This document shows positions 26,002 through 35,304 of a stretch of 64,000 nt of DNA, in pieces. Position numbers and translations under genes: made by a program. Below the pieces are notes generated by a model. The model saw only the letters and a program-made list of their open reading frames with translations, had not been told where the DNA came from and did not search any database. This DNA is from an uncultured Flavihumibacter sp. GTDB taxonomy: Bacteria > Bacteroidota > Bacteroidia > Chitinophagales > Chitinophagaceae. Position 1 is the first letter of the stretch. Each line of letters opens with the position of its first letter. The stretch covers positions 1 through 64,000 of the forward strand of contig CABHOW010000142.1 in NCBI GenBank assembly GCA_902168225.1, written 5' to 3'.

Positions 26002-27497
26002 TTTACAAGCTTCAATATTGATGCAATAAAATCATCCACATTGGTGGGTGAGTCAGATCTTGGTGGACTTGCTTCGGATAGAATATTGTTTTTTCCAATA
26101 ATCATTACCCTCGGATACAAAGAGATATTGTAATTTTTTACTAAGGAATGTTTTACCCCCTCGCCATTCGTATAAAGATTTACAAAGTCTTTATGCGTGT
26201 ATACTTCTTCTTCCACACTTTTCAACCACCTCTCTTTATCTTCATCCACACAAATACTCATAAATACAATATCATTATTATTCCCTAGTTTATCTTTTAC
26301 TTTCTTTAAAAACTTAGACATTGCCATACAGGGTCTACATCCAGTAAACCAAAAATCTAGCACTACTACTTTATCTTTAAATGCGGCTATATTTTGTTTT
26401 TTTCCATCAACGCCTACAAGTTCAAAAGGAAATACACTTACACCCTTAGCATATTTTTTGGCGTACTGCTCAATTATAGCTTTTAAAAATGGCTTTGTTA
26501 GTAATGGGGTTAAAGCCCCATACATATTAGGCAAGTCACTAACATTAGAGCCACTAAGTGTAAAGACAGTAGCTAGGCAAGTTGCTACTTCCTGCCTACA
26601 GGTTTCCGGCCATTGTTCAAGCGCAGGCAGAAATGATGAGGCAGGCAACCGACCGAAAGTTCCTTTTTCCGTTTTTGTTTCATCAATAGTTTTAATCATT
26701 GCTATATCCAAAAAAAGTGGAGTTATAAACTTAAATTGCTGATCTCCAATTATTTTCTTCATTGGCAATTCAACAAGTAGCCGGTAGTCTTCCTTTAGTT
26801 GATTGTAGGCTCCTAATGAGTCATTATTATCAATCAGTTTTTCAGAAATATTTCGGTATGCTCCAAGTAGTAAACCTACTTTTTCCAAATCAAGATTAAA
26901 TAGTAGTTCTGCCCGAACTGCAGTATCAATTGACATATTCGGTAAATTCAATAAACTATCTAGATATCTTTTTTTGACTATATAATTCCTTTCAACATCT
27001 TTATTTACGGCTTTAAGGTTACTATACATATTTGTAATGATTGGCTTAATTCCAAAATGCGCTCCATATCTATCAACAAACCTCAAATAATGTTGTACTT
27101 GATTTTTATCGGCATTTCTTCCAGTTATTATTATAAAGGGTTCTCCTTTTTTTGATGAGATCTCGTCTATTGATACTTTTGTTTTTATCACTAAACTATC
27201 ACTTGGTTCTATCAATAGATCGTTTAGTAATAAATTCCCCAATCGCTTAGTAGTTACACTACAATAAAATGGCTTGGTTTGATTTGGGATTTTAACTTCG
27301 AAGGCTCCATTGCTTGTGCCTATTCGCTGCACTGTACTTCCTAAAGACTCATATCCTTGTATCATTGGGTATATAAAAACATTTACTGTATCATTTGGTA
27401 CTGCCCAAATTTTACCTTGTATTATCGTATTTTTCTGGGCAAATAAATGGCTATGGATACCTATAGCCAATAGTAGGAAATAGATTATTTTTTTCAT
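25998..27497 (-). CDS. TlpA-like thiol:disulfide protein, paralog 2
   Basis: A 499-residue exported protein with the same plan as its neighbours: signal peptide (1-20), the almost invariant stretch QKNTIIQGKIWAVPNDT, a DUF4369-like domain, a helical middle and a thioredoxin domain with CRPC in FWFTGCRPCMAM near residue 390. It acts in the periplasm or outer membrane, reducing or shuffling disulfides, possibly tied to SusC/D-imported substrates. Outside the N-terminus and the thioredoxin core it differs widely from paralogs 1 and 3, so the duplication is old. A degraded susD 3' end precedes it. Confidence 0.9.
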   Translation of the reverse strand: MKKIIYFLLLAIGIHSHLFAQKNTIIQGKIWAVPNDTVNVFIYPMIQGYESLGSTVQRIGTSNGAFEVKIPNQTKPFYCSVTTKRLGNLLLNDLLIEPSDSLVIKTKVSIDEISSKKGEPFIIITGRNADKNQVQHYLRFVDRYGAHFGIKPIITNMYSNLKAVNKDVERNYIVKKRYLDSLLNLPNMSIDTAVRAELLFNLDLEKVGLLLGAYRNISEKLIDNNDSLGAYNQLKEDYRLLVELPMKKIIGDQQFKFITPLFLDIAMIKTIDETKTEKGTFGRLPASSFLPALEQWPETCRQEVATCLATVFTLSGSNVSDLPNMYGALTPLLTKPFLKAIIEQYAKKYAKGVSVFPFELVGVDGKKQNIAAFKDKVVVLDFWFTGCRPCMAMSKFLKKVKDKLGNNNDIVFMSICVDEDKERWLKSVEEEVYTHKDFVNLYTNGEGVKHSLVKNYNISLYPRVMIIGKNNILSEASPPRSDSPTNVDDFIASILKLVN

Positions 27498-27499
27498 GG

Positions 27500-27557
27500 T
27501 TAATTTTTTAACGGAGGTTTTGAATAAGATTACCTAAGCCATTTCATCTTGGTATAT
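27500..27557 (-). pseudogene. Decayed susD 3' end (copy 2)
   Basis: The minus strand reads IYQDEMA-stop and, after a one-base shift, LIQNLR-stop, matching the SusD tail IPQDEIS...LIQNPR. It sits directly upstream of TlpA paralog 2. Its DNA is nearly identical to copy 1 at 25897. Confidence 0.8.
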
Positions 27558-27575
27558 GAGAAAATTCAATAAATT

Positions 27576-27601
27576 AAGTAAGGGAGTTAACCCCTTCTTT
27601 A
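27576..27601 (-). terminator. Likely terminator after TlpA paralog 3
   Basis: An imperfect stem AAGTAAGGG/CCCCTTCTT overlaps the paralog 3 stop codon. It is homologous in position and sequence to the terminator at 25971. Confidence 0.6.
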
Positions 27602-29092
27602 ATTATCCAATGCTTTCCTTATAAAATTTTCTAACTTAATGATCTCCTTTTGATTTGTAGGGATAGGCGGCTTTGCTGAGATAAGCTTATTATTTTTGCC
27701 AACTATGATTAAATGGGGGTAACCACCAATATTATATGTTTTTATCAATGCATGTTCTATACCTTCTCCATTGGTGTACAAGTTAATATTATCGCTCTCT
27801 GTATAATTGCCAGTAGCAATACTTTTAAGCCATCGTTCTTTTTCTGCATCCACACTAATACTCATAAATACGAGATCTTTGTTGCCACCAATATTTGTTT
27901 TTATTATTCTTAATACTTTTGACATTATTACACATGCTGTACATCCTGTAAACCAAAAGTCAATAACAATTACTTTATCTTGTAAATCTCTAATTGAGGT
28001 TACCCCACCATTTGCATTGGTCATTACAAAAGGTAAAATAGTAGTACCCGGTTTATAGTTTTGAACAAATTCATTAATAATTGATTTCAGGTGTGGTTTA
28101 TCTATTAATTTACTTGCCTTTTCAGCAAAATCGTTTTCCCTATCTATATTAATATCTCGCGAATAAACATGCGATATTAAGGCAGTTGTAATTTCTTGTT
28201 TACAAAAATCTGGCCATTGCGCTAAGCTTTTTAAATATTCGCTAGTAGGGATAGCGCCATCACTGCTAATGCTAAATCTTGCATCCAAAATTGTTTTTAA
28301 TACAGCTAAATCTAGAAATTTAGGGGAGAGTATTTCAGTATTGAAGTCTTTAAACAAACTAATAATTACTGGCTCTATAGTGCTTTTATATTCATAATTT
28401 AATTTATAAATCTTATCTGTTGCATTAGGTTCCTTCACCAGTTTATTAAACGCCCCTAAAGAAATTCCTAGTAGGCTTTGGACATACATTACTTCTAAAT
28501 CTTTTTCAAAAATCTTTACAAATAAAGAAGAAAGGGTATAAGGCTGTTTTGTTTTTAAGCTATCCCAATAATGTTTATAAGCTAAATAATTTTGCAGCCT
28601 TTTTCCTTTACCCTCTTCATCATTTGAATCCATACCTGCAAAAATCATATAAGGTAGCTTTATCTTTTGATAGTAATTTGCATGATTCCAAAAATGTTGT
28701 AGCTGATTTTTATCAGCATTACGCCCTGTAATTTGTATAAAGGGGTCTTTACGATTAGCAGGATCTTCAAATATTGACCGTATCATTAAACTATCACCCG
28801 GCTCAATAAATAAATCATTGAGCACTAGGTAACCGAATTTTTTTGAAACAATACTCAAGTAAAAGGGATGATTATAGGTTGGCATTAATAGAGAGAATGT
28901 TCCAGTACTTGTAATCACCTTATTTATAATCCCTCCAACTCTTAGGCTACCTATTTTAGAGGGATAATGCGTAATGGTAATCGTATCATTTGGAGCTGCC
29001 CAAATTTTACCTTGTATTATCGTATTTTTCTGGGCAAATAAATGGCTATGGATACCTATAGCGAATAGTAGGAAATAGATTATTTTTTTCAT
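27599..29092 (-). CDS. TlpA-like thiol:disulfide protein, paralog 3
   Basis: A 497-residue exported protein, first of the three tandem paralogs in transcription order. The signal peptide (1-20) is almost identical to those of the others, the N-terminal domain starts TIIQGKIWAAPNDTITI, and the thioredoxin domain carries CTAC in FWFTGCTACVIM near residue 385. It starts 9 bp after the stop of the intact susD gene, so it is the original operon partner. SusC-SusD-TlpA operons are common in Bacteroidota; the TlpA partner may reduce disulfide-containing imported peptides or keep the receptor in shape. That role is inferred. Confidence 0.9.
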   Translation of the reverse strand: MKKIIYFLLFAIGIHSHLFAQKNTIIQGKIWAAPNDTITITHYPSKIGSLRVGGIINKVITSTGTFSLLMPTYNHPFYLSIVSKKFGYLVLNDLFIEPGDSLMIRSIFEDPANRKDPFIQITGRNADKNQLQHFWNHANYYQKIKLPYMIFAGMDSNDEEGKGKRLQNYLAYKHYWDSLKTKQPYTLSSLFVKIFEKDLEVMYVQSLLGISLGAFNKLVKEPNATDKIYKLNYEYKSTIEPVIISLFKDFNTEILSPKFLDLAVLKTILDARFSISSDGAIPTSEYLKSLAQWPDFCKQEITTALISHVYSRDINIDRENDFAEKASKLIDKPHLKSIINEFVQNYKPGTTILPFVMTNANGGVTSIRDLQDKVIVIDFWFTGCTACVIMSKVLRIIKTNIGGNKDLVFMSISVDAEKERWLKSIATGNYTESDNINLYTNGEGIEHALIKTYNIGGYPHLIIVGKNNKLISAKPPIPTNQKEIIKLENFIRKALDN

Positions 29093-29101
29093 GATTAATT
29101 T

Positions 29102-30481
29102 TTAACGTGGGTTTTGAATAAGACTACTTTGAGAAATTTCGTCTTGCGGTATGGCAAATACATATTTATTACTATTGGGGCTAAGGGTGTAGCGGCTAGT
29201 GCCTAAAAGGCGCGTAAGTGTAGTGTTTTGCCCTTGCTTATTATAGCGTTTTAGATCTTGCCAACGCAAGCCGCGCCATACCAGTTCTTTTCTTCTTTCT
29301 ACCGATACTTTAGCTAATGCATCGGCCGGAGAAATTGCCGTGAGCGGAATAAATGTGCCTGTTCGCCATCTGTTTCTCAATAAAGTATTCAAATCGGCCA
29401 TGGCAGCAGTAGCTTGCCCTAAACGTGCCAATGCTTCTGCGCGTATGAGGTACACTTCATTAGTTGCCAATCCGGTGAATATAGTAATAGCGCCCGTATA
29501 GCCCCTTTTAAAACCCATATTGTTACCACTAATGGTTCTAAAAAATATTGCTCTTCGCAAATCATTATTTGCATATTGGTTATACAGCAGGGTATCTACA
29601 AAAGTGGTGGTTGAAATAGTTGATAGGATTGTATAGCTGCTAATGGCCTGGCTATAATACAAGGACTCTTGTGGCGATCGATCGAAGGGGGCTACCGAAC
29701 TTGTGCTTACCGTATTATAATCTATAAGCGTATTATTCAATTGCAAGCAGCTATCTGCATACAGTTTTGCTTGTGCGTATTGTGAAGTAAACAAAGCAGT
29801 ACGCGCCAATAAAGCATAAGCTGCAGGCCGTGATGGTCTGTTCTTGGTTACTGGCGGTACTGAGGGGAGTAATAAGGGAACTGCTGTTTGTAAATCATTA
29901 AAAATTTGATCATAACATTCTTTCACCGTATTACGTTGACTATAATTTTTTACATCGGTATTCAAGCGTATGGGTACGCCCAAATCGCTCGTCATGGTAC
30001 TGCTATCAAAAGCAGGTGCAAAATGTTGTACTAATCCACTCAATGCAAAGGCTCTTGCAAAAAGTGCTGCACCCTTTATATCTCTCCATTCTGTTAACTC
30101 GGTACTAGACGGATTTATTTTTTCGAGCTGCTCCAATACAATATTACAATAGAGTATTTGTTGGTAGGGTAGCGACCAATCGCTTACACTCTGTTGATTA
30201 GTATATATATCTGCATCCCATATATAACTGCTGCGCTCAATAGCAGGTAATGCCTGCCAATTTACAGGCAATACATAATAATCATCTGCTGCCATTTCTC
30301 CTAACCCCGGCGAAAATGTAAATACCTGCGTATAATCTAGCAACAACCGCATATCTGTTAATGTGGTGGGTATAATGATACCTGAGTTTGGTTTTTTATC
30401 TAAGAACTCCGTTTTATTACAAGCTACTTGCATTACACAAACAGCTATCAATACATATACTATGATTTGTTTTTTCATCAC
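29102..30481 (-). CDS. SusD/RagB-family outer-membrane lipoprotein
   Basis: A 459-residue lipoprotein with lipobox VMQVACNK and the lipidated Cys near residue 21. The SusD N-terminal motif follows (TEFLDKKPNSG), then TPR-like helices (RAFALSGLVQHFAPAF, YALLARTALFTSQYAQAKLY) and the C-terminal WRGLRWQDLKRY. SusD-type proteins cap the SusC channel and bind the nutrient outside the cell. Compared with glycan-type SusD it is short, as in SusC/D pairs that accompany TlpA proteins. It lies 14 bp after susC. Fragments of its 3' end recur between the TlpA paralogs. Confidence 0.92.
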   Translation of the reverse strand: MMKKQIIVYVLIAVCVMQVACNKTEFLDKKPNSGIIIPTTLTDMRLLLDYTQVFTFSPGLGEMAADDYYVLPVNWQALPAIERSSYIWDADIYTNQQSVSDWSLPYQQILYCNIVLEQLEKINPSSTELTEWRDIKGAALFARAFALSGLVQHFAPAFDSSTMTSDLGVPIRLNTDVKNYSQRNTVKECYDQIFNDLQTAVPLLLPSVPPVTKNRPSRPAAYALLARTALFTSQYAQAKLYADSCLQLNNTLIDYNTVSTSSVAPFDRSPQESLYYSQAISSYTILSTISTTTFVDTLLYNQYANNDLRRAIFFRTISGNNMGFKRGYTGAITIFTGLATNEVYLIRAEALARLGQATAAMADLNTLLRNRWRTGTFIPLTAISPADALAKVSVERRKELVWRGLRWQDLKRYNKQGQNTTLTRLLGTSRYTLSPNSNKYVFAIPQDEISQSSLIQNPR

Positions 30482-30495
30482 TAGTTTTTTAAAAA

Positions 30496-33400
30496 TTAAA
30501 AATCGAGTTGTACGCCTATTGCATAAGTTCTTGGCGTAGGAAAGCCAGTAATATTATCTGGGTCTATGCCTTGTTTGTTGGCGCGCCAAATAATACCAAT
30601 ATTGTTTATATAGGCATATAGCTTGCAAGCTTTTAGCCACATAAATTGCTGGTTCTTTATGGGCATATCCCAGCTTACTCGGATATCTCTTAAGCGAATA
30701 TGATCCCCTCTTTCTACTAAGGCAGAGGAGTATTGATAAAACTCATCTGCAGCCGGTATTGCCGGATACGTGAGTGCAGGTACCTGTGTATTTTGTTCAT
30801 CGCCGGGGGTTCTCCATCGCCGATCATAATCGGCATGTAAAACAGGTATACCTCCTAATGAACTATTAAAAGCATTATTATATAAAATGGAATTTCTTCT
30901 AAAATAATAACCCAGGGAATACACGAAGTTGAGAGAGATCGACCAGTTTTTATATGCAATATCATTTCTCCAATTACCAAAAATAGTGGGCCTGCCCGAA
31001 CCAAAATATTGCAGCTCGCCGGTACCGGCCGGACTAATTAATCTGGTATAATTCTTACTAACCGTATCGGCCAATAGGCCCTGTGCAGCACCCGTAGAAG
31101 GGTCTAGCCCAGCCCATGGATACGCAAAAATAGCCGACCATGGTTTACCTTCTAATGGGTTACTGGTAATAGTAGTTACATAAGCTTTTACTTGACCGGG
31201 CCGCACCAGGTAACGCGTAATTTCATCAGCATTATAACTGAATAAAAATTGCGTATTCCAATTAATGGGTGATTTAATAATATGGGCATTGAGGGTAATA
31301 TCTACACCCTTGGTTTGTTGGTTGGCAATATTTTGTCTGAATTGGCTAACTCCTGTTTGTGGTGCCACGGGGCTTGCCCCAATTAAATCCTTTCCATTTT
31401 TTATATAATACTCTACACTACCATTGACCCTGTTTTTTAGTAGTGAAAAATCAACCGCCAAATTGAGCATATAAATTTGCTCCCACGATAAATTAGGATT
31501 GGGGGGATTGAGAATACCTGCAGCCGGTTGTGCAAACACACTCGATATACCTAATATGGCTGTGGTAAAAGCAGTAGTTGTTTTATCAATATTACCACTT
31601 ACGCCATAAGTGGCTCTTAGCTTTAATTGATTGAATAAAGAAGATCGAAACCAGTTTTCTTTATGTAAAGCCCAGCCCATACCTGCCGACCATAAGGGAA
31701 CGCTTTGTTGATTTGTATTGACGCCAAATAAATTTGATGCATCATTGCGTACACTAAGATTCAGTTGGTATTTTTCTTTATAACTATAGCCCGCATTCCC
31801 AAACCAAGAAATAAATCGATCTACCGTTTGGCTTTGCGTATTATTGATGGAGATTCGTGAATTAAAATTAGACGGCAGGGTAGGAAATAGTGTAATAGGA
31901 TTTACATCAATATCTGTTTCATTATCTTGGTTATACCCATACCTTCTATAAGATGATCTTTTGGTAATGATCTGTCTTATTTCTGTACCACCTAATACAT
32001 CTAACCGATGATCGGCACCCCATTTGGTTTGGTAATTAAATTGTAGCCTGCTATTATTACTTGCTAGGCTTTGGTTATTTCTATCAATAATATCTCCTAA
32101 AGGAATGGCACGGGAAGGAATGCCGGTACTATAATTCGGTTGGGTAAATCTATTGATGATATCGCGGGTTGCATAGGTATCCATGGATTGTATATTTCTA
32201 CCCTCACTATTCCCTGTTTCTAACTGATAGGATGCTTGTACTTGTAAACCCTTTATAATATTGTATTGTAGCGATAGTAATACCCGGGTATCTACCCTTG
32301 TTGTAGTATTATTATTGTTAAGGATATCGTCGTAGGGTTTATTATGCCAAGGTAATAACTGGCCTTGACCAATGGTATCGAGCCAGGCTTTGGTATAATC
32401 TCTGTAAACAGGTAATGCAGCACCATTAGCTCCTACTAATGATTGATAAATTGAGAAGTTGTTTAAATAGGCTGATGAGGGATTAGAAGTTGTGCTTGTT
32501 GTAAAATTAAGGTCGCTGCTAAAACTGAGTTTATTAGGGATAACATGTATTTGTGTACGATTGCGTAAACTAACCCTGTTTTGACTACTCCCTAATTGCG
32601 CAAATCTTGAATCATCCCAACCGGCAGAAAAATAGTATTGTATCCTTTCTCCCCCGCCCGAAATATTCAAAGCATATTGTTGGGCAATAGTGGTACGATA
32701 AAAATAATCGGTTAACTCGCTTCTATTATCTACCCCTGCTAACCGTTGTATTTGTGTTGCAGAATCAGCAGCTGAGATAAGGTTATTTCTTCGATCGTTA
32801 AAAATAACAACAGCAGGTGAGAGCCCCGGAAAACGTTGCCCAATTCTACCATTATAAAAACCTCTTGCAAAAAGTGCCGATTCCATTTCTATAATGGAGG
32901 CACCCGTTGCTTGTGGCTGGTAATAGAGATTTGGTTTTTCACCATAGGTAAGGTTGGTATTGAATTGTATACGCGGTGCTGCAGATACCCTTCCTTTTTT
33001 AGTAGTAATAACAATTACGCCATTGCCAGCACGTACACCCCAAATAGATGATGCAGCCGCATCTTTTAATAAGGTGATAGATTCAATATCATTGGGATTT
33101 ATTTGGTTAATATCTCCTTCATACGGAAAATTATCTACTACAATCAATGGTTGCGTGTTAGCGAGTATGGTACTCCTGCCACGTATTTGAATAGCCGATT
33201 CGTTTGCGTTGGGTGTACGGTTCCGATTAAAAATGAGCCCCGATGCAATACCATCTAATCTTTCTAAAATAGTAGCCCCTACTTTTCGGTTAAGTAATTC
33301 ATTGTTTATTTTAGCGAAGGAACCCGTAGCTCTTTCAACGGAAACCGACTGATACCCTGTTTGTACTTCTACATCTACTAAGTTGGTGCTATTGGGTTGT

Positions 33401-33678
33401 AGTATGATGTTGAGGTAACTGCTATTGTTAACTACAATCCGTTGTGTGGTATAACCGGTAATACTTATTATGAGTGTATCCGGATAAATAACTGTACTTA
33501 TTTCAAAGCTACCATCGGTCTTTGAAATTGTTTGTTTGCGCGCTTTGGAAAGATAAATGAGCGCTTCTGGTATCGGGTTATTTGTAGTAGCAGCTTGCAC
33601 CTGCCCTTTAAGTATTGTTTGGCCATGAGATAAGTTATAGTACAGGCAAAGCAATGCCAGTAAGCAAATTTTTTTCAT
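30496..33678 (-). CDS. SusC/RagA-family TonB-linked outer-membrane receptor
   Basis: A 1,060-residue receptor with a signal peptide (1-19, LYYNLSHGQ), a carboxypeptidase-regulatory-like domain (about 22-95), a plug domain (about 110-230; IQIRGRSTILANTQPLIVVD, LLKDAAASSIWGVRAGNGVI) and a 22-strand beta barrel ending in the aromatic YAIGVQLDF. It imports large nutrients with energy from TonB. There is no FecR-interacting N-terminal extension, so it is not itself a transcriptional signal transducer. It heads the operon susC-susD-tlpA-tlpA-tlpA; an XRE regulator is divergent upstream. Confidence 0.95.
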   Translation of the reverse strand: MKKICLLALLCLYYNLSHGQTILKGQVQAATTNNPIPEALIYLSKARKQTISKTDGSFEISTVIYPDTLIISITGYTTQRIVVNNSSYLNIILQPNSTNLVDVEVQTGYQSVSVERATGSFAKINNELLNRKVGATILERLDGIASGLIFNRNRTPNANESAIQIRGRSTILANTQPLIVVDNFPYEGDINQINPNDIESITLLKDAAASSIWGVRAGNGVIVITTKKGRVSAAPRIQFNTNLTYGEKPNLYYQPQATGASIIEMESALFARGFYNGRIGQRFPGLSPAVVIFNDRRNNLISAADSATQIQRLAGVDNRSELTDYFYRTTIAQQYALNISGGGERIQYYFSAGWDDSRFAQLGSSQNRVSLRNRTQIHVIPNKLSFSSDLNFTTSTTSNPSSAYLNNFSIYQSLVGANGAALPVYRDYTKAWLDTIGQGQLLPWHNKPYDDILNNNNTTTRVDTRVLLSLQYNIIKGLQVQASYQLETGNSEGRNIQSMDTYATRDIINRFTQPNYSTGIPSRAIPLGDIIDRNNQSLASNNSRLQFNYQTKWGADHRLDVLGGTEIRQIITKRSSYRRYGYNQDNETDIDVNPITLFPTLPSNFNSRISINNTQSQTVDRFISWFGNAGYSYKEKYQLNLSVRNDASNLFGVNTNQQSVPLWSAGMGWALHKENWFRSSLFNQLKLRATYGVSGNIDKTTTAFTTAILGISSVFAQPAAGILNPPNPNLSWEQIYMLNLAVDFSLLKNRVNGSVEYYIKNGKDLIGASPVAPQTGVSQFRQNIANQQTKGVDITLNAHIIKSPINWNTQFLFSYNADEITRYLVRPGQVKAYVTTITSNPLEGKPWSAIFAYPWAGLDPSTGAAQGLLADTVSKNYTRLISPAGTGELQYFGSGRPTIFGNWRNDIAYKNWSISLNFVYSLGYYFRRNSILYNNAFNSSLGGIPVLHADYDRRWRTPGDEQNTQVPALTYPAIPAADEFYQYSSALVERGDHIRLRDIRVSWDMPIKNQQFMWLKACKLYAYINNIGIIWRANKQGIDPDNITGFPTPRTYAIGVQLDF

Positions 33679-33728
33679 TTTTTTGCAGTTAATTGGTTAA
33701 AAAATAAATGCCGGAGTGGGTGCTACTA

Positions 33729-34064
33729 CTATACGGGGTTCTTCGGTTTTTTGGCGAATTGGGTTTTTAATAAACACCAAGCGGTGCCAAGTGGATGAAT
33801 GAGGAAAGTATAGTTTTTCATTTTAACTGCCTTAGAGATGGTAATGGTATGCCAATAAGGTTTAGATTGAATGGCTGCTCTATCGTAGGCTAATATTTTT
33901 CTTTTGCGTAAACGACAAAGCATTACATCGATTGTTTCGCTTGGTACAGTTGAGTGCTGTATCCACAATTCCCTATTTAAACACAAAGCTTTCATGCGAA
34001 TGGGTTTAATAAATACGAATAGCAAATGTTGGGGGGTAATGCTAGTAAAATATATATGGTACAA
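33729..34064 (-). CDS. Possible small protein upstream of susC
   Basis: An open frame of 111 codons. A start at the internal Met at 33995 (MKALCLNREL) would give 88 residues. The product is basic with no signal peptide or known domain; the C-terminus ends CLLKTQFAKKPKNPV. It lies 50 bp upstream of the SusC start on the same strand, within the 457-bp gap between susC and the XRE gene, so it could be the first gene of the operon or a leader. Coding support is weak. Confidence 0.4.
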   Translation of the reverse strand: MYHIYFTSITPQHLLFVFIKPIRMKALCLNRELWIQHSTVPSETIDVMLCRLRKRKILAYDRAAIQSKPYWHTITISKAVKMKNYTFLIHPLGTAWCLLKTQFAKKPKNPV

Positions 34065-34135
34065 TTATACGAAAGAAAGATTATATTCAACGTATATGTT
34101 GATAAGTTTTTTGTATTGAATAAATACTTTGGGCA

Positions 34136-34360
34136 ATGCCCGTTAGTAAAAAACAAAAAATACTATTAAAGAATTTAGGTGAAAAACTTAAATCAATAAG
34201 GCAAGCTAAGGGGCTTACATTAAAAGAATTAGGTTATCGGGTAGATAAAGATCCACAATCTATTTCGAGAGTTGAACTGGGTGATATAAATCCTACGTAT
34301 TTATACCTAATGCAAATTTGTGAAGGACTCGACATTGAAATAACCGACCTATTTACCTAG
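34136..34360 (+). CDS. XRE-family helix-turn-helix regulator
   Basis: A 74-residue DNA-binding protein made only of a Cro/C1-type helix-turn-helix: LGEKLKSIRQAKGLTLKELG, then DPQSISRVELGDINPTYLYL. There is no sensor or dimerisation domain, so it is a minimal regulator. It is divergent from the SusC operon and may regulate it, or it may be an orphan; the sequence does not decide. Its stop lies in a short repeat (TTACCTAGTTACTTATT) shared with the spacer near 21110. Confidence 0.88.
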   Translation: MPVSKKQKILLKNLGEKLKSIRQAKGLTLKELGYRVDKDPQSISRVELGDINPTYLYLMQICEGLDIEITDLFT

Positions 34361-35032
34361 TTACTTATTTACCCAAAGCCCCTTTACCAGCCAACTCAAC
34401 GCAAAAGCCCATACAGCCATAGTTTCAAACCAAAAAGTAAGTTGATGACTTGTATAATAGTTGGCTGATATCAATATTCCATGGGAGCCCAAAACTATTA
34501 ATATCATACACAAGATGATGATAATTGCAGAACCTCTATAAAACATATTTCGTGTGCACTTATCTGGTGTAATAGGTTTAACAGGTACCCCATGGAGCAT
34601 AGCCGTTTGTGTAAATTGAAAGGCAGCCATGATAGCTAGGCACAATAAAAAAATTCCCGCTGCTACAAGATGAAGAATGGGTCGCCATGATGAATCGGGT
34701 AATTGTGTAATGGTATAAGACAGATAGATTCCATTTTCCAAACAACAAAGATTATCTGTAGGAAAAATGATGACCAGTAACGCAGCTACACCGGCTATCA
34801 AACTTATCGTATCATCTGTTCGATCATAGCCTTTATAAATAATTAATGTGATAGCCACATAGCCAAGAATAAGGGAGAAAAACGGATTAGCTTTCGTAAA
34901 AAAATAGTGACTGATGGAAGGAAGTGTGCCTGTAAAATGATCTGTGATAAATAGTGTTGCATATAAAACGAGTGGCAAAGCTAATCCGGCTAACCCAATA
35001 AAAACCCTTAGTATTTTTTCTTTTTCATTCAT
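34361..35032 (-). CDS. Polytopic membrane protein (DUF998-like layout)
   Basis: A 223-residue protein with about six hydrophobic helices. A short extracytoplasmic loop contains FPTDNLCCLENG, with a Cys pair. The layout resembles DUF998-type small membrane proteins, but I cannot prove the family. It is convergent with the XRE gene with no gap and follows the two small genes upstream at 1-2 bp spacing, so it is the last gene of a three-gene unit. Its function is unknown. Confidence 0.72.
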   Translation of the reverse strand: MNEKEKILRVFIGLAGLALPLVLYATLFITDHFTGTLPSISHYFFTKANPFFSLILGYVAITLIIYKGYDRTDDTISLIAGVAALLVIIFPTDNLCCLENGIYLSYTITQLPDSSWRPILHLVAAGIFLLCLAIMAAFQFTQTAMLHGVPVKPITPDKCTRNMFYRGSAIIIILCMILIVLGSHGILISANYYTSHQLTFWFETMAVWAFALSWLVKGLWVNK

Positions 35033-35033
35033 A

Positions 35034-35300
35034 CTATATGAGTTTACTTACTAAAGAAATAATAGTTTCCAGTCCTCTATTGATCTCTCGAATAGCTGTG
35101 GCTTTCTTTTCATTATCGAGTGTATTGTTTTTTATGATATCAATTAATTTCAAAAAGTCTTCTTTATCGATATCATTCTGTTGAATGATCTTTTGAATAT
35201 CGGCCGATTTAAAATTAGTAAGCAACGCTATTTGATCTGCATATTCTTTATTAGTTGCTGTTGCTGCTTCTTTGGCTAGTTTTTTATAGTCTATAGTCAT
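35034..35300 (-). CDS. Small helical hypothetical protein
   Basis: An 88-residue soluble, charged, helical protein (MTIDYKKLAKEAATAT..., ending ISLVSKLI). There is no signal peptide. The start at 35300 is preferred over 35327 because it avoids overlap with the upstream lipoprotein gene (stop at 35305). It is the middle gene of a three-gene unit: lipoprotein, this protein, membrane protein. No family is recognised. Confidence 0.62.
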   Translation of the reverse strand: MTIDYKKLAKEAATATNKEYADQIALLTNFKSADIQKIIQQNDIDKEDFLKLIDIIKNNTLDNEKKATAIREINRGLETIISLVSKLI

Positions 35301-35304
35301 GGTA

